A DNA stretch of 64,000 nucleotides from Pseudoxanthomonas helianthi. Its GTDB lineage: Bacteria > Pseudomonadota > Gammaproteobacteria > Xanthomonadales > Xanthomonadaceae. Location: contig NZ_JAGKTC010000001.1 of the NCBI RefSeq assembly GCF_017939625.1, positions 413 to 64,412 of the forward strand, read 5' to 3'. Under the pieces are notes generated by a model that saw nothing but the letters and a program-made list of their open reading frames with translations, made no database searches and was not told where the DNA came from. The translations under genes and the position numbers were made by a program. Of the stretch, positions 41,678-49,406 are shown in pieces (the first letter of the stretch is position 1; each line of letters opens with the position of its first letter).

Positions 41678-42337
41678 ATGGAACCCGACGAACTGAAGTC
41701 CGCCTGGCAGGCGATCAACCAGCGCCTCGATCGCCACGACGCACTGAACCTGCAATTGCTGCGGGAACGCAAACTGGACGGATTGCGCAGCAATCTGCGC
41801 CCGCTGTTCTGGGGGCAGTTCCTGCAGGTGCTGCTCGGCGTGGCGCTGGCGTTGCTCGGCATCGCCTGCTGGAAAAACAACCTGCATGCCGCGGGCTATT
41901 TGCTGGCCGGGGTCGTGCTGCACGCTTTCGGCGTCGCCAATGCGGCGCTGGGCGGCATCACCATGGGCCTGATCGGCGGCATCGACCATGCTGCGCCGGT
42001 GCTGGACATCCAGAAGCGGCTGACCCTGCTGCGTAAGTTCTACCTGTTCGGCGCCGTTCTCGTCGGCTTGCCGTGGTGGATCATGTGGATCGTGGTGGTG
42101 ATCGCGTTCGCCGGACTCGCCGGGCACCCGCTGCAGGGCGGTACGCCGGCGTGGATCTGGATCAACCTGGCCGTGGGCGCGCTGGGCTTGCTGGCGACCT
42201 GGGGCCTGTACCGCTGGTCGCACGCCGATCCGAAGCGGGCGAAGCTGGCCAAATGGATGGACGACGCCATCTCGACCGCCAGCCTGCGCAAGGCGCAGGC
42301 GCGGCTGGACGAAGTGCGCCAGTTCGAGTGCGATTGA
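41678..42337 (+). CDS. Membrane protein linked to the sigma factor
   Basis: A 219-aa protein with a soluble N-terminus (MEPDELKSAWQAINQRLDRHDALNLQLLRERKLDGLRSNLRPLFWGQ) and four membrane spans (about 47-62, 69-90, 124-143, 156-173), then a cytoplasmic tail. This type is frequent in Xanthomonadaceae directly after a short ECF sigma factor. The N-terminal helices are in the right place to bind the sigma factor, so an anti-sigma role is plausible, although no zinc-binding ASD motif is present. It is probably co-transcribed with the sigma gene. Confidence 0.75.
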   Translation: MEPDELKSAWQAINQRLDRHDALNLQLLRERKLDGLRSNLRPLFWGQFLQVLLGVALALLGIACWKNNLHAAGYLLAGVVLHAFGVANAALGGITMGLIGGIDHAAPVLDIQKRLTLLRKFYLFGAVLVGLPWWIMWIVVVIAFAGLAGHPLQGGTPAWIWINLAVGALGLLATWGLYRWSHADPKRAKLAKWMDDAISTASLRKAQARLDEVRQFECD

Positions 42338-42360
42338 GCGCGATTCGCTAGACTGCGGCG

Positions 42361-42582
42361 ATGCAGACCCTCGATTTCGAACTAGACGGCGACTACATCG
42401 AGCTGAACCAATTGCTCAAGCTGGCCGGCGTCGTCGACAGCGGCGCGAGCGGCAAGCATCGGGTCGCCGAAGGCCGGGTGCGGGTGGATGGCGAGACCGA
42501 GTTGCGCAAGACCTGCAAGATCCGCGCCGGACAGGTCGTCGAGACCGGCGACTGGCGCATCAGGGTCGTCGCCGCCAGCTGA
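42361..42582 (+). CDS. S4-like RNA-binding protein (YbcJ type)
   Basis: A 73-aa single S4-like domain: DYIELNQLLKLAGVVDSGASGKHRVAEGRVRVDGETELRKTCKIRAGQVVETGDWRIRVV. This matches the YbcJ family, small RNA-binding proteins thought to act in ribosome assembly or rescue. It starts 23 nt after the membrane protein stop and may be co-transcribed with the sigma factor unit. It is complete and of normal length. Confidence 0.85.
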   Translation: MQTLDFELDGDYIELNQLLKLAGVVDSGASGKHRVAEGRVRVDGETELRKTCKIRAGQVVETGDWRIRVVAAS

Positions 42583-42601
42583 GCGGCGGCGCCCCGTCGA
42601 A

Positions 42602-43729
42602 TCACTGGGTCGTGGTCTTTGCCGCGTCGGCCGGAGCCGGCTCCGCGTTGGCGGTGCTCGCCGGCTTGGGCGCAGTCGCGACGGCGACCAGGTCGAATTC
42701 CGATAGCGGGCTTTCGTTGGCGCAGGTCTTGTCGGGGAACCCGTATTGCTTTCGCAGCTCGATGCCGCAGGCGTTCAGCGCTTCCAGCCCCGCGACCTCG
42801 CTGCGGCAGCGGTTGTCGAAGGCGCGGATGAAGGCGTCGCGGCGGGTAACGAAATCCTGCCCGCATTCGCGCATCAGGCGCAGGCGGTCCAGGTCGTCCT
42901 GCACCGGATTGACCCCGTCCAGTCCGTACCATTGCAGCTCGTCGGTGCTGAGCAGGCGCAGGTTGCGGTTCGGCACCGACATCATCTGGTCGGCCATCGC
43001 CACCGCGGCGCCGTTGCGTTCGAGGTAGTCGCGCACGCGGCCGTATACCGCGCGCAGCTCCTCGTTCAACTGCGCGCGCGTGGTGGCGGTGGAACTCATG
43101 CGGATGATGCGGTGGATGCCGACGTTGCCGCGGATCATGCGCATGTCGCCGGCAGCCAGCACCAGCACGCAGGCGCTGTGGCAGACCGCGCCCTCGCGCA
43201 CCCACAGCGTCCAGTGCGACCCGGCGATCACGTCGCCGGCCTTGATCGCGTCCTCGACCATGCCGCCGACGGAGTCCAGGTCCAGCACGCGCTTGCCGAT
43301 CTTCAGCTCGTCGGCGACGTGCACCACGCGCTGCAACAGCGCGGTGAACTTGGCGTCGATCTTGCCGGTGTAGCGCAGCCGCAACACGCCGCGTTCCACG
43401 CACGGCGCCATCACGGCTAGCAGGCTCTGCCGGTCCAGGTCGGTCAGCGCCTCGCCATCGCCCTGCCCGGCGTAGTCCAGTTCGCAGCTCAACGATCCTT
43501 CGCCCGCGGCCAGCGACAGCGGCGACCAGTCGAGCTTGGGCTCTTCACGCCGAGGCGCGGGCCGCTTCTGCGACGGCGTTTTCTCGACCGGCGCCGTACT
43601 GACCGCGCCACCCTCTTCCGGGTTGGCGACCTCGATGGTCTTCGACTTGTTCGCCACGGCCTCCGGCTGGCTTGGCCGGCAGGCGGCGATCAGCAGGCAA
43701 GCGATCAGCAGGCAAGGCAGTTTGGACAT
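42602..43729 (-). CDS. Lipoprotein with ClpP/crotonase-like domain
   Basis: A 375-aa lipoprotein (MSKLPCLLIACLLIAAC, lipobox IAAC). After a low-complexity linker (about 25-70) a ClpP-like fold is visible: VLDLDSVGGMVEDAIKAGDVI, then WTLWVREGAVCHSACVLVLAAGDMRMIRGNVGIHRI, which has the usual oxyanion-GG and Ser-Ala-Cys-Val layout of periplasmic ClpP-like proteins. The catalytic Ser candidate is in HSACVLVLAAG. The C-terminal tail is Ala/Pro-rich. Substrate unknown. The start at 43729 is set by the lipoprotein signal; the frame is open 7 codons upstream. Confidence 0.78.
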   Translation of the reverse strand: MSKLPCLLIACLLIAACRPSQPEAVANKSKTIEVANPEEGGAVSTAPVEKTPSQKRPAPRREEPKLDWSPLSLAAGEGSLSCELDYAGQGDGEALTDLDRQSLLAVMAPCVERGVLRLRYTGKIDAKFTALLQRVVHVADELKIGKRVLDLDSVGGMVEDAIKAGDVIAGSHWTLWVREGAVCHSACVLVLAAGDMRMIRGNVGIHRIIRMSSTATTRAQLNEELRAVYGRVRDYLERNGAAVAMADQMMSVPNRNLRLLSTDELQWYGLDGVNPVQDDLDRLRLMRECGQDFVTRRDAFIRAFDNRCRSEVAGLEALNACGIELRKQYGFPDKTCANESPLSEFDLVAVATAPKPASTANAEPAPADAAKTTTQ

Positions 43730-43849
43730 GGAAACGGCGGGACAATGCATGCAACGGGAATGGAACCAGTGTAACGGCCGCCCTTGCGGCTGCCCGCCTG
43801 CAGCCTGAATCGTCGCGAACGCTTCAGCTTCGGCAAATACGCGCCAACA

Positions 43850-45121
43850 TCAGTCCGCGGTGCGCGTCGACGGCGCCAGCACGGGGCGCGGCAACCATTC
43901 GTCCTCGAGGTAACGCGGCCTGCACGCCTGCCAACCGCCCCAGGCCAGCGCCAGGATGCACAGGCCGAGGAAGCCCACCGGCCAGGCCCAATGCCCGCTC
44001 CATTCATGCAGCAGGCCGAACAACAACGGCCCGAGGCAGGCCAACGTGTAACCCACGCCCTGCACGAAGCTGGACAGCATCGCCGAGCCGGCCGGCGTGC
44101 GCGTGCGCAGGTTGATCAGCACCAAGCCCAGCGGGAAGGTCATGCCGGCCATGCCCAGCGACGCAGCCCACAGATTGGGGAACGCCAGCGGCTTCCACAG
44201 CATGCCGAGGAAACCGACGGCATAGCAGGCGACGGCCGCCAGCACGATCAGGAACGGCCGGCGCATGCGCGTGGCGACCAGCGGTACCAGCAAGGCCAGC
44301 GGCAGCAGCACCGCCGAATACACGCCCAGCAGGTTGCCCGCCGCCTGCGGCGTCGCGCCCGCCTCAACGAACCAGCGCGGCAACCAGGTGAACATCGAAT
44401 ACGTCGCCAGCGAGGTCATGCCGAACATCGCGCACATCGCCCAACCCAGTCCCGAATGCCACGCGCGTGCCTTGCGCGGCGGATGAGTATCGGGCAGGTC
44501 GCCGCCGTGCGCGTGGCCCTGCTGGCGCAACAGGACGATCCACGGCAGCAGCGCCACCAGCGACGCCACCGACCACGACGCCAGCGACACGCGCCAGCCG
44601 TAGGCATTCGCCAACGGCACCGCCGCGAACGCCGGCAACATCGTGCCCAGCTGCAGCAAGGTGATGTAGAGCGAACTCAGCACGCCGACTCGACCCGGGA
44701 AATGCCGTTTCACCAGCGGCGGCAAGGCCACGTTGCCGATGCCCATGCCCGCCAGCGCCAGCAGCGAGGTGACGATCAGCCCCGTCGTGCCCTGCACGAA
44801 GCCGCGCGCCAGCAATCCGGCGGTGGCCAGCGCCATCGCCAGCGCCGTGGTGCGCTCCAGGCCCAGCCGATGCACGATGCGCGCGGTCATGACGCCGAAG
44901 AAGGCGAAACTCGCGGTAGGCAACATGCCGACCACGCCAGTGACGGCGGAACCGAAACCAAAGGTCTCGCCGACCGTCTGCAACAGCGGCGTCAGCGACG
45001 TGACCGCGGTGCGGAGGTTGAATGCAGCCAGCAGGATGCCCGCCAGCGCCAGCCAGCGACCATGTCGCAGGCCTCCCCGAGGCGTTCCGGCGAGAAGCGT
45101 TGGATTTTCGGATGCGGGCAT
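43850..45121 (-). CDS. MFS transporter, CynX/NimT family
   Basis: A 423-aa permease with 12 predicted spans. The start region LALAGILLAAFNLRTAVTSLTPLLQTVGETFGFGSAVTGVVGMLPTASFAFFGVMTARIVHRLGLERT is characteristic of the CynX/NimT group (cyanate or 2-nitroimidazole transporters), with the conserved NLR motif in span 1. The central loop (GHAHGGDLPDTHPPRKARAWHS) separates the two halves. The substrate is unknown. It is read leftward, with a dispersed repeat ending within ~200 nt upstream of its start. Confidence 0.87.
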   Translation of the reverse strand: MPASENPTLLAGTPRGGLRHGRWLALAGILLAAFNLRTAVTSLTPLLQTVGETFGFGSAVTGVVGMLPTASFAFFGVMTARIVHRLGLERTTALAMALATAGLLARGFVQGTTGLIVTSLLALAGMGIGNVALPPLVKRHFPGRVGVLSSLYITLLQLGTMLPAFAAVPLANAYGWRVSLASWSVASLVALLPWIVLLRQQGHAHGGDLPDTHPPRKARAWHSGLGWAMCAMFGMTSLATYSMFTWLPRWFVEAGATPQAAGNLLGVYSAVLLPLALLVPLVATRMRRPFLIVLAAVACYAVGFLGMLWKPLAFPNLWAASLGMAGMTFPLGLVLINLRTRTPAGSAMLSSFVQGVGYTLACLGPLLFGLLHEWSGHWAWPVGFLGLCILALAWGGWQACRPRYLEDEWLPRPVLAPSTRTAD

Positions 45122-45291
45122 GGGAACGATACAGCGTGGGGGACCGCCATTGTCCCAAGCCCGACCCCATCCCGCACGATCACGAGCGGAACGCTGCCAT
45201 CCATCCGCTTGAAGCTCGCGGCTGCCGACCCTTGCTCGGCCACGACCAGCGATTCGAATCTGCTTGTGCGATTGCCGTTACTTGCCTTCGA

Positions 45292-45483
45292 CCCCGTCCG
45301 CAGCGGCGGAGCCGGTGGGTAGACCCCGCAGGGGCGGCGCACAGGGATGTGCGCCGTTTTCGGAAGGGGCAGGATGCCTCGCCCGAAAATTCCCGCCGGC
45401 TCCGCGGACCCTTCGCGTAGCGAAGGGCGCGAGGAAGGGTGTGTTTCTTTGGTTACTTTCTTTGCACAAGCAAAGAAAGTAAC
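45292..45483 (+). repeat. Dispersed structured repeat, copy 2
   Basis: A 192-nt copy of the element at 31353-31571. It keeps the left block CCCCGTCCGCAGCGGCGGAG, the CCCTTCGC-GTA-GCGAAGGG hairpin (loop GTA here, GCA in copy 1) and the terminal hairpin GTTACTTTCTTTGC-ACAA-GCAAAGAAAGTAAC (45452-45483). Relative to copy 1 the outermost pair and one internal pair are changed on both arms together. Confidence 0.85.
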
Positions 45484-45533
45484 TCGCGCGTCAGCGCGAA
45501 ACGCTTTCTGGAGACCGGGAGCAACGTCCATGG

Positions 45534-45590
45534 ATTCCCGCTTTCGCGGGAATGACGAGCAAAGGCAGCCGAGCAGGCTCGGCTCTACAA
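45534..45590. repeat. REP hairpins (ATTCCCGC and GTAGAGCCGAGC types)
   Basis: ATTCCCGCTTTCGCGGGAAT (45534-45553) is a self-complementary hairpin. It is followed by GCCGAGC-AG-GCTCGGC (45568-45583), which continues as CTCTAC; on the leftward strand this reads GTAGAGCCGAGC, the GTAG-headed form of REP described in Stenotrophomonas. Confidence 0.75.
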
Positions 45591-45731
45591 AGCTGCAGCC
45601 GGTACACACGGTGGTGGAACACCGTTAATTCCGGGCGCACCCCCACCCCAGTCCTCCCCCGTCAAGGGGGAAGGCGCAAAACAGAGCAGAGCAAAATCGA
45701 TTCCCGCCTTCGCGGCGACGACGAGCAGAAA

Positions 45732-47171
45732 CTACACCTGCACCGTCTTCCACTTGCCGCGACTGAACAACCACAGCGTGAACAAACCGACCGACGTCTC
45801 CGACACGAACACCGCCCAGAACACCCCCAGCTCCTTCCAGTCGAAGTGCAACGCCAACAACCACGCCAGCGGAATCTGGATCAGCCAGAAGAACACCAGG
45901 TTGATCCGCGTCGGCGTCATCGTATCGCCCGCACCGTTGAACGCCTGCACGCTGACCATCCACCAGCCGTACACGAACAGCGAATACGACAGGATACGCA
46001 GCCATTCCGCCCCGACCGCGACCACCTTCGCATCGTCGGTGAAGAACGCAACGATGCCATGCGGGAACAGGAAGAACGCCACCGACACCACCAGCAGGTA
46101 GGCCATGTTGTACCAACCGATGCGCCATACCGAAGCCTCCGCGCGCTGCGGCTGCTGCGCCCCCAGGTTCTGGCCGACCAGCGTCGCCGCCGCGTTCGAC
46201 ATGCCCCAGGCCGGCATCATCGTGAACATCATCACCCGGATCGCGATGGTCGCCCCGGCGACCGCCTCGCTGCCGATGCTGGCGAGCACGCGCATCAGGA
46301 AGATCCACGAAGTCATCGCCACGATCATCTGGCCGATGCCGCCCAGCGAAGTGCGCACGATGTTCCACAACACCGCGCCCTGCCAGGCGATCTGCGAAGC
46401 GGCCACGCGGATGTGCTTGCCGCCATGGAACAGCACCCACAGCTGGAACAGCACGCCGACGCCGCGGCCGATGTTGGTGGCGATGCCCGCGCCCTCGATG
46501 CCCAGCGCCGGCACCGGGCCGAGACCGAAGATCAGCAGCGGGCACAACAGGATGTTCAGACCGTTCGACAGCCACAGCACACGCATCGCGATGGCCGCGT
46601 CGCCGGCTCCGCGGAAAATCGCGTTGATCACGAACAGCAGCATGATCACCGCGTTGCCGCCGAGCATCCATTGGGTATAGCGGTAGCCGTGCTCGAGGGT
46701 CCACGCATCGCCACCCATCAAGCGCAACAGGTCCTGCGCCCAGACGATGCCGGCCAGCGCCGGCAGCACCGACGCCAGCAGCGCGACGAAAATCGCCTGC
46801 ACCGCGCTGATCGCGGCTTCCTCGCGCTTGCCCTCGCCGATGCGCCGCGCGATCACCGCGGTCACCGCCATCGCCAGGCCCATCGCGACCGAATACACCA
46901 GGAACAGGTAGCTTTCGGTCAGCCCGACCGTGGCCACCGCCGACGGCCCCAGCTTGGCGACGAAGAAGATGTCGACCACCGCGAAGGTCGATTCCAGCAC
47001 CAGCTCCAGCACCATCGGCACCGCGAGCAGGAACACTGCGCGACGCAGCGGGATGCGGGTGTAGTCGGCGTGGGTGCCGCGGACCGCGTCGCGCAGTTCG
47101 GCCCACAGGGACTGGGGCGCGGCGGTTTCGTGGGCTTCCGGGGATTCGGCGGCGGGCTGTTCGGGCTGCAT
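45732..47171 (-). CDS. MATE-family efflux transporter
   Basis: A 479-aa polytopic protein with two six-span halves. The MATE features are IPLRRAVFLLAVPMVLELVLESTFAVVDIFFVAKLGPSAVATVGLTESYLFLVYSVAMGLAMAVTAVIARRIGEGK in the first half and ATIAIRVMMFTMMPAWGMSNAAATLVGQNLGAQQPQRAE in the second. It would export drugs or metabolites in exchange for Na+ or H+. The ATG at 47171 is the start before the soluble N-terminus (QPEQPAAESPEAHETAAPQSLW). Repeats follow its stop; the DUF1697 gene lies upstream. Confidence 0.9.
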   Translation of the reverse strand: MQPEQPAAESPEAHETAAPQSLWAELRDAVRGTHADYTRIPLRRAVFLLAVPMVLELVLESTFAVVDIFFVAKLGPSAVATVGLTESYLFLVYSVAMGLAMAVTAVIARRIGEGKREEAAISAVQAIFVALLASVLPALAGIVWAQDLLRLMGGDAWTLEHGYRYTQWMLGGNAVIMLLFVINAIFRGAGDAAIAMRVLWLSNGLNILLCPLLIFGLGPVPALGIEGAGIATNIGRGVGVLFQLWVLFHGGKHIRVAASQIAWQGAVLWNIVRTSLGGIGQMIVAMTSWIFLMRVLASIGSEAVAGATIAIRVMMFTMMPAWGMSNAAATLVGQNLGAQQPQRAEASVWRIGWYNMAYLLVVSVAFFLFPHGIVAFFTDDAKVVAVGAEWLRILSYSLFVYGWWMVSVQAFNGAGDTMTPTRINLVFFWLIQIPLAWLLALHFDWKELGVFWAVFVSETSVGLFTLWLFSRGKWKTVQV

Positions 47172-47250
47172 GTCGGCTCCGTGATTGCGATGCGGATACT
47201 GCCATGACGAACGGGAAAGGCGTGGATCGACACGCCTGCGCACGGTTGCG

Positions 47251-47766
47251 TCAGCCGCCCGCCATTTCCACCAGCTTGGCCACCGTGTTCATGTTGCGGG
47301 CCGTGCCCGCCTTCGCCGCGGGGATCTGCAGCTTCGAATCGCGCATCCCGTCGACATCGCGGTAATCGACGTAGATTTCGCGCGTGCCCAGGGCCACCCG
47401 CTCGTTGCGCAGGCCCTTGGCCTGGTCCAGCGCACCGGCTGGCGGCACTTCGTCGAGGAAGATCGCCACCACCCGGTTTGGCGCCGAATCCGCGAACGGG
47501 TTGGCGTCCAGCGCCTCGCGCATCTGCGCGACCGAACGCACCAGCACGCCGACCGGCTTGCCCGCATAGGCCTGCAGCGCCGCCTCCAGCGCCTGCTTCA
47601 CCTGTCGCTCGTCCTTGCCGCCGCGCAACACCACATTGCCGCTGGCGATGTAGGTACGCACATCGCGGAATCCCGCCTTCGCGCACAGCGCGCGCAGGTC
47701 CTCCATCGGCAGTTTGCCGGTGCCGCCGACGTTGACCGCGCGCAAAAGGGCAATGAAGGTATCCAT
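47251..47766 (-). CDS. DUF1697 protein
   Basis: A 171-aa DUF1697-family protein: MDTFIALLRAVNVGGTGKLPMEDLRALCAKAGFRDVRTYIASGNVVL is diagnostic, with the ferredoxin-like duplication continuing as VGVLVRSVAQMREALDANPF and the end RNMNTVAKLVEMA. The molecular function is not known. It is cytoplasmic and of usual length, lying 24 nt before the GH16 gene's end on the same strand. Confidence 0.88.
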   Translation of the reverse strand: MDTFIALLRAVNVGGTGKLPMEDLRALCAKAGFRDVRTYIASGNVVLRGGKDERQVKQALEAALQAYAGKPVGVLVRSVAQMREALDANPFADSAPNRVVAIFLDEVPPAGALDQAKGLRNERVALGTREIYVDYRDVDGMRDSKLQIPAAKAGTARNMNTVAKLVEMAGG

Positions 47767-47790
47767 GTCCCAGCTTAACCGACGTGGGTT

Positions 47791-48621
47791 TCAGTTGCCG
47801 AGCAGCGGATACACGCGCACGTAATCGACCTGCATCGTGGCGGGGAACGCGGCGGCGTCCACGCCCTGCTTGCCGCCCCAGTCGCCGCCAACCGCCACGT
47901 TCAACAGCCAATGGAAGCGCCGGTCGAACGGCCAGGCATCTGCGCCGCTGCCTTCGTTGCGGAATTCGAATACCGGCGCATCGTCGATGTAGCCGCGGAT
48001 CGCATCCGGGGTCCAGTCGATGCGGTAGCGATGGAATTGCGAAGTCGCGTCGGGGACCGGGGTGACGCTGGTCTTCTGCGTGCCGGCGATGTGGTTGTAG
48101 GCCTGGGTATGCACGCTGACGTGCACGCGGCCGGGGTCGTAGCCTACGTGCTCCATCATGTCGATCTCGCCCGACCGCGGCCAGCCGCCGTAGGCCCAAT
48201 CGGTGGGCAGCAGCCAGATCGCCGGCCAGGTACCGACGCCCGGAGGCAGTTTCGCCCGCGCCTCGAAGCGGCCGTAGAGGAAATCGCCCTTGCCCTTCGA
48301 CACCAGCCGCGCGGAAGTGAAGTCGCTGCCCTTGCGGCGCTGCCTGCGCGCGACGATGTTTAGTACGCCCTTTTCGACGTAGGCGTTGGCCTTGCGCTTG
48401 CCGTAGTACTGCAGCTCGTGGTTGCCCCAGCCGTCGCCGCCGATGTCGTAGCCCCACTTCGCCCGGTCAGGCTTTCCCTGGTAATCGAATTCGTCCTGCC
48501 AGGCCGGCACGTCCGCGAAACGCCATGCGGCCTGCTGCGTCGGCAACTGGCCGGTCGCGTGTCCCGCGCATGCGAGCAGCAGCAGCGCGAGCAAACAGAT
48601 CGCTGCCCGCCCGGATTTCAC
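47791..48621 (-). CDS. Secreted glycoside hydrolase family 16 (laminarinase-like)
   Basis: A 276-aa exported beta-glucanase. A lipoprotein-like or secretory signal (GRAAICLLALLLLACAGHATG) leads into the GH16 jelly roll: DEFDYQGKPDRAKWGYDIGGDGWGNHELQYY. The catalytic motif GEIDMMEHVG contains the nucleophile E152, D154 and acid/base E157. WPAIWLLPTDWAYGGWPRSG and FHRYRIDWTPDAIRGYIDD complete the family core. Beta-1,3-glucan is the likely substrate. The start is GTG 48621, overlapping the GNAT stop by 4 nt (GTGA). Confidence 0.9.
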   Translation of the reverse strand: MKSGRAAICLLALLLLACAGHATGQLPTQQAAWRFADVPAWQDEFDYQGKPDRAKWGYDIGGDGWGNHELQYYGKRKANAYVEKGVLNIVARRQRRKGSDFTSARLVSKGKGDFLYGRFEARAKLPPGVGTWPAIWLLPTDWAYGGWPRSGEIDMMEHVGYDPGRVHVSVHTQAYNHIAGTQKTSVTPVPDATSQFHRYRIDWTPDAIRGYIDDAPVFEFRNEGSGADAWPFDRRFHWLLNVAVGGDWGGKQGVDAAAFPATMQVDYVRVYPLLGN

Positions 48622-49316
48622 GCCTTCATCCCTTCGACCCCAGGCCGCGTCAACGACCAGAACCCGATGTCGCGGCGCAAACGGTAGCCCATGCGCTCGT
48701 ACATCGACTTGGCACGCGGGTTCTCGTAGCTGACGTGCAGGAATGGCAGGTCGCCGCGCTGCAGCGTGTCGTTGCCCAGCCACGCGGTCAGGCGACGCGC
48801 ATAACCTCGGCCGTTGTAATCGGGGTGGGTGCAGATCGCGCTCATCTCGCGGCAACCGGAAGCGCCGAGGCGCTCGCCGATCATCGCCGCGAGCCGGCCG
48901 TCTTCGTAGATGCCGAAGTAGCGGCCCATCTCCATCGTGCGCTCGCGGAAATAATGCGGATAGACCAGCGCGGTCAGCGCCAGCACGTCATGGCGATGGC
49001 GTTCGTCCAGCGGCACGATTTCGGGACCGTCGGGAACCGGCAGCGGCGCGTCGCAGACCATCTGCGCCAATGGACGATAAGCCTCCAGCCGCCAGCCTTC
49101 CGGCACCTTCGGCGTAGTGCCGAGCAGATACACGGATTCGCCCGGCGCCACCAGGCTGCCCAGCGCCGCATCGACGCGGGCGCCATCGCGGGCGACGCCG
49201 AGGAACGGCGCGTATTCGGCCGGATAACGGGCCACATCGTCGGCGGCCACGGCCAGGTGCGCGTGGATGCTGCGCAGCGCCGACCAGAACGGTTGGTCGA
49301 GTTCGGAAACGGGCAT
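48618..49316 (-). CDS. GNAT-family acetyltransferase (FR47-like)
   Basis: A 232-aa two-part acetyltransferase. The N-terminal half is a divergent GNAT-like fold; the C-terminal half has the acetyl-CoA site REMSAICTHPDYNGRGYARRLTAWL and the motif B PFLHVSYENPRAKSMYERMGYRLRRDIGFWSL, typical of FR47-like enzymes. The substrate is unknown. It is co-translated with the GH16 gene by a GTGA overlap, an unexpected pairing of a cytoplasmic acetyltransferase and a secreted glucanase. Confidence 0.85.
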   Translation of the reverse strand: MPVSELDQPFWSALRSIHAHLAVAADDVARYPAEYAPFLGVARDGARVDAALGSLVAPGESVYLLGTTPKVPEGWRLEAYRPLAQMVCDAPLPVPDGPEIVPLDERHRHDVLALTALVYPHYFRERTMEMGRYFGIYEDGRLAAMIGERLGASGCREMSAICTHPDYNGRGYARRLTAWLGNDTLQRGDLPFLHVSYENPRAKSMYERMGYRLRRDIGFWSLTRPGVEGMKA

Positions 49317-49406
49317 TCAACGATAAAGTGGCGGCGTGGCGGCGACGCCACCCGTGCATGTTCGATCCTCGGATGGCCTCAGGCAAGCGCCATGCGGGCA
49401 GCGCCG

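Larger units (their letters stand above)
45122..45731. other. 610-nt intergenic region made largely of repeats
   Basis: Between the MFS and MATE genes there is no supported coding sequence. The region holds copy 2 of the dispersed structured repeat (45292-45483), a small hairpin ATTCCCGC...GCGGGAAT (45534-45553), a GTAG-type REP hairpin (45568-45583) and a fragment resembling the first hairpin (45693-45715). Open frames across it translate to Arg/Gln-rich low-complexity sequence and appear non-coding. Confidence 0.7.

Noticed and set aside
45552-47207. 551-codon + strand frame opposite the MATE transporter
   Set aside because: Its translation is His/Arg/Gln-rich without hydrophobic segments, and the opposite strand encodes a full MATE transporter.
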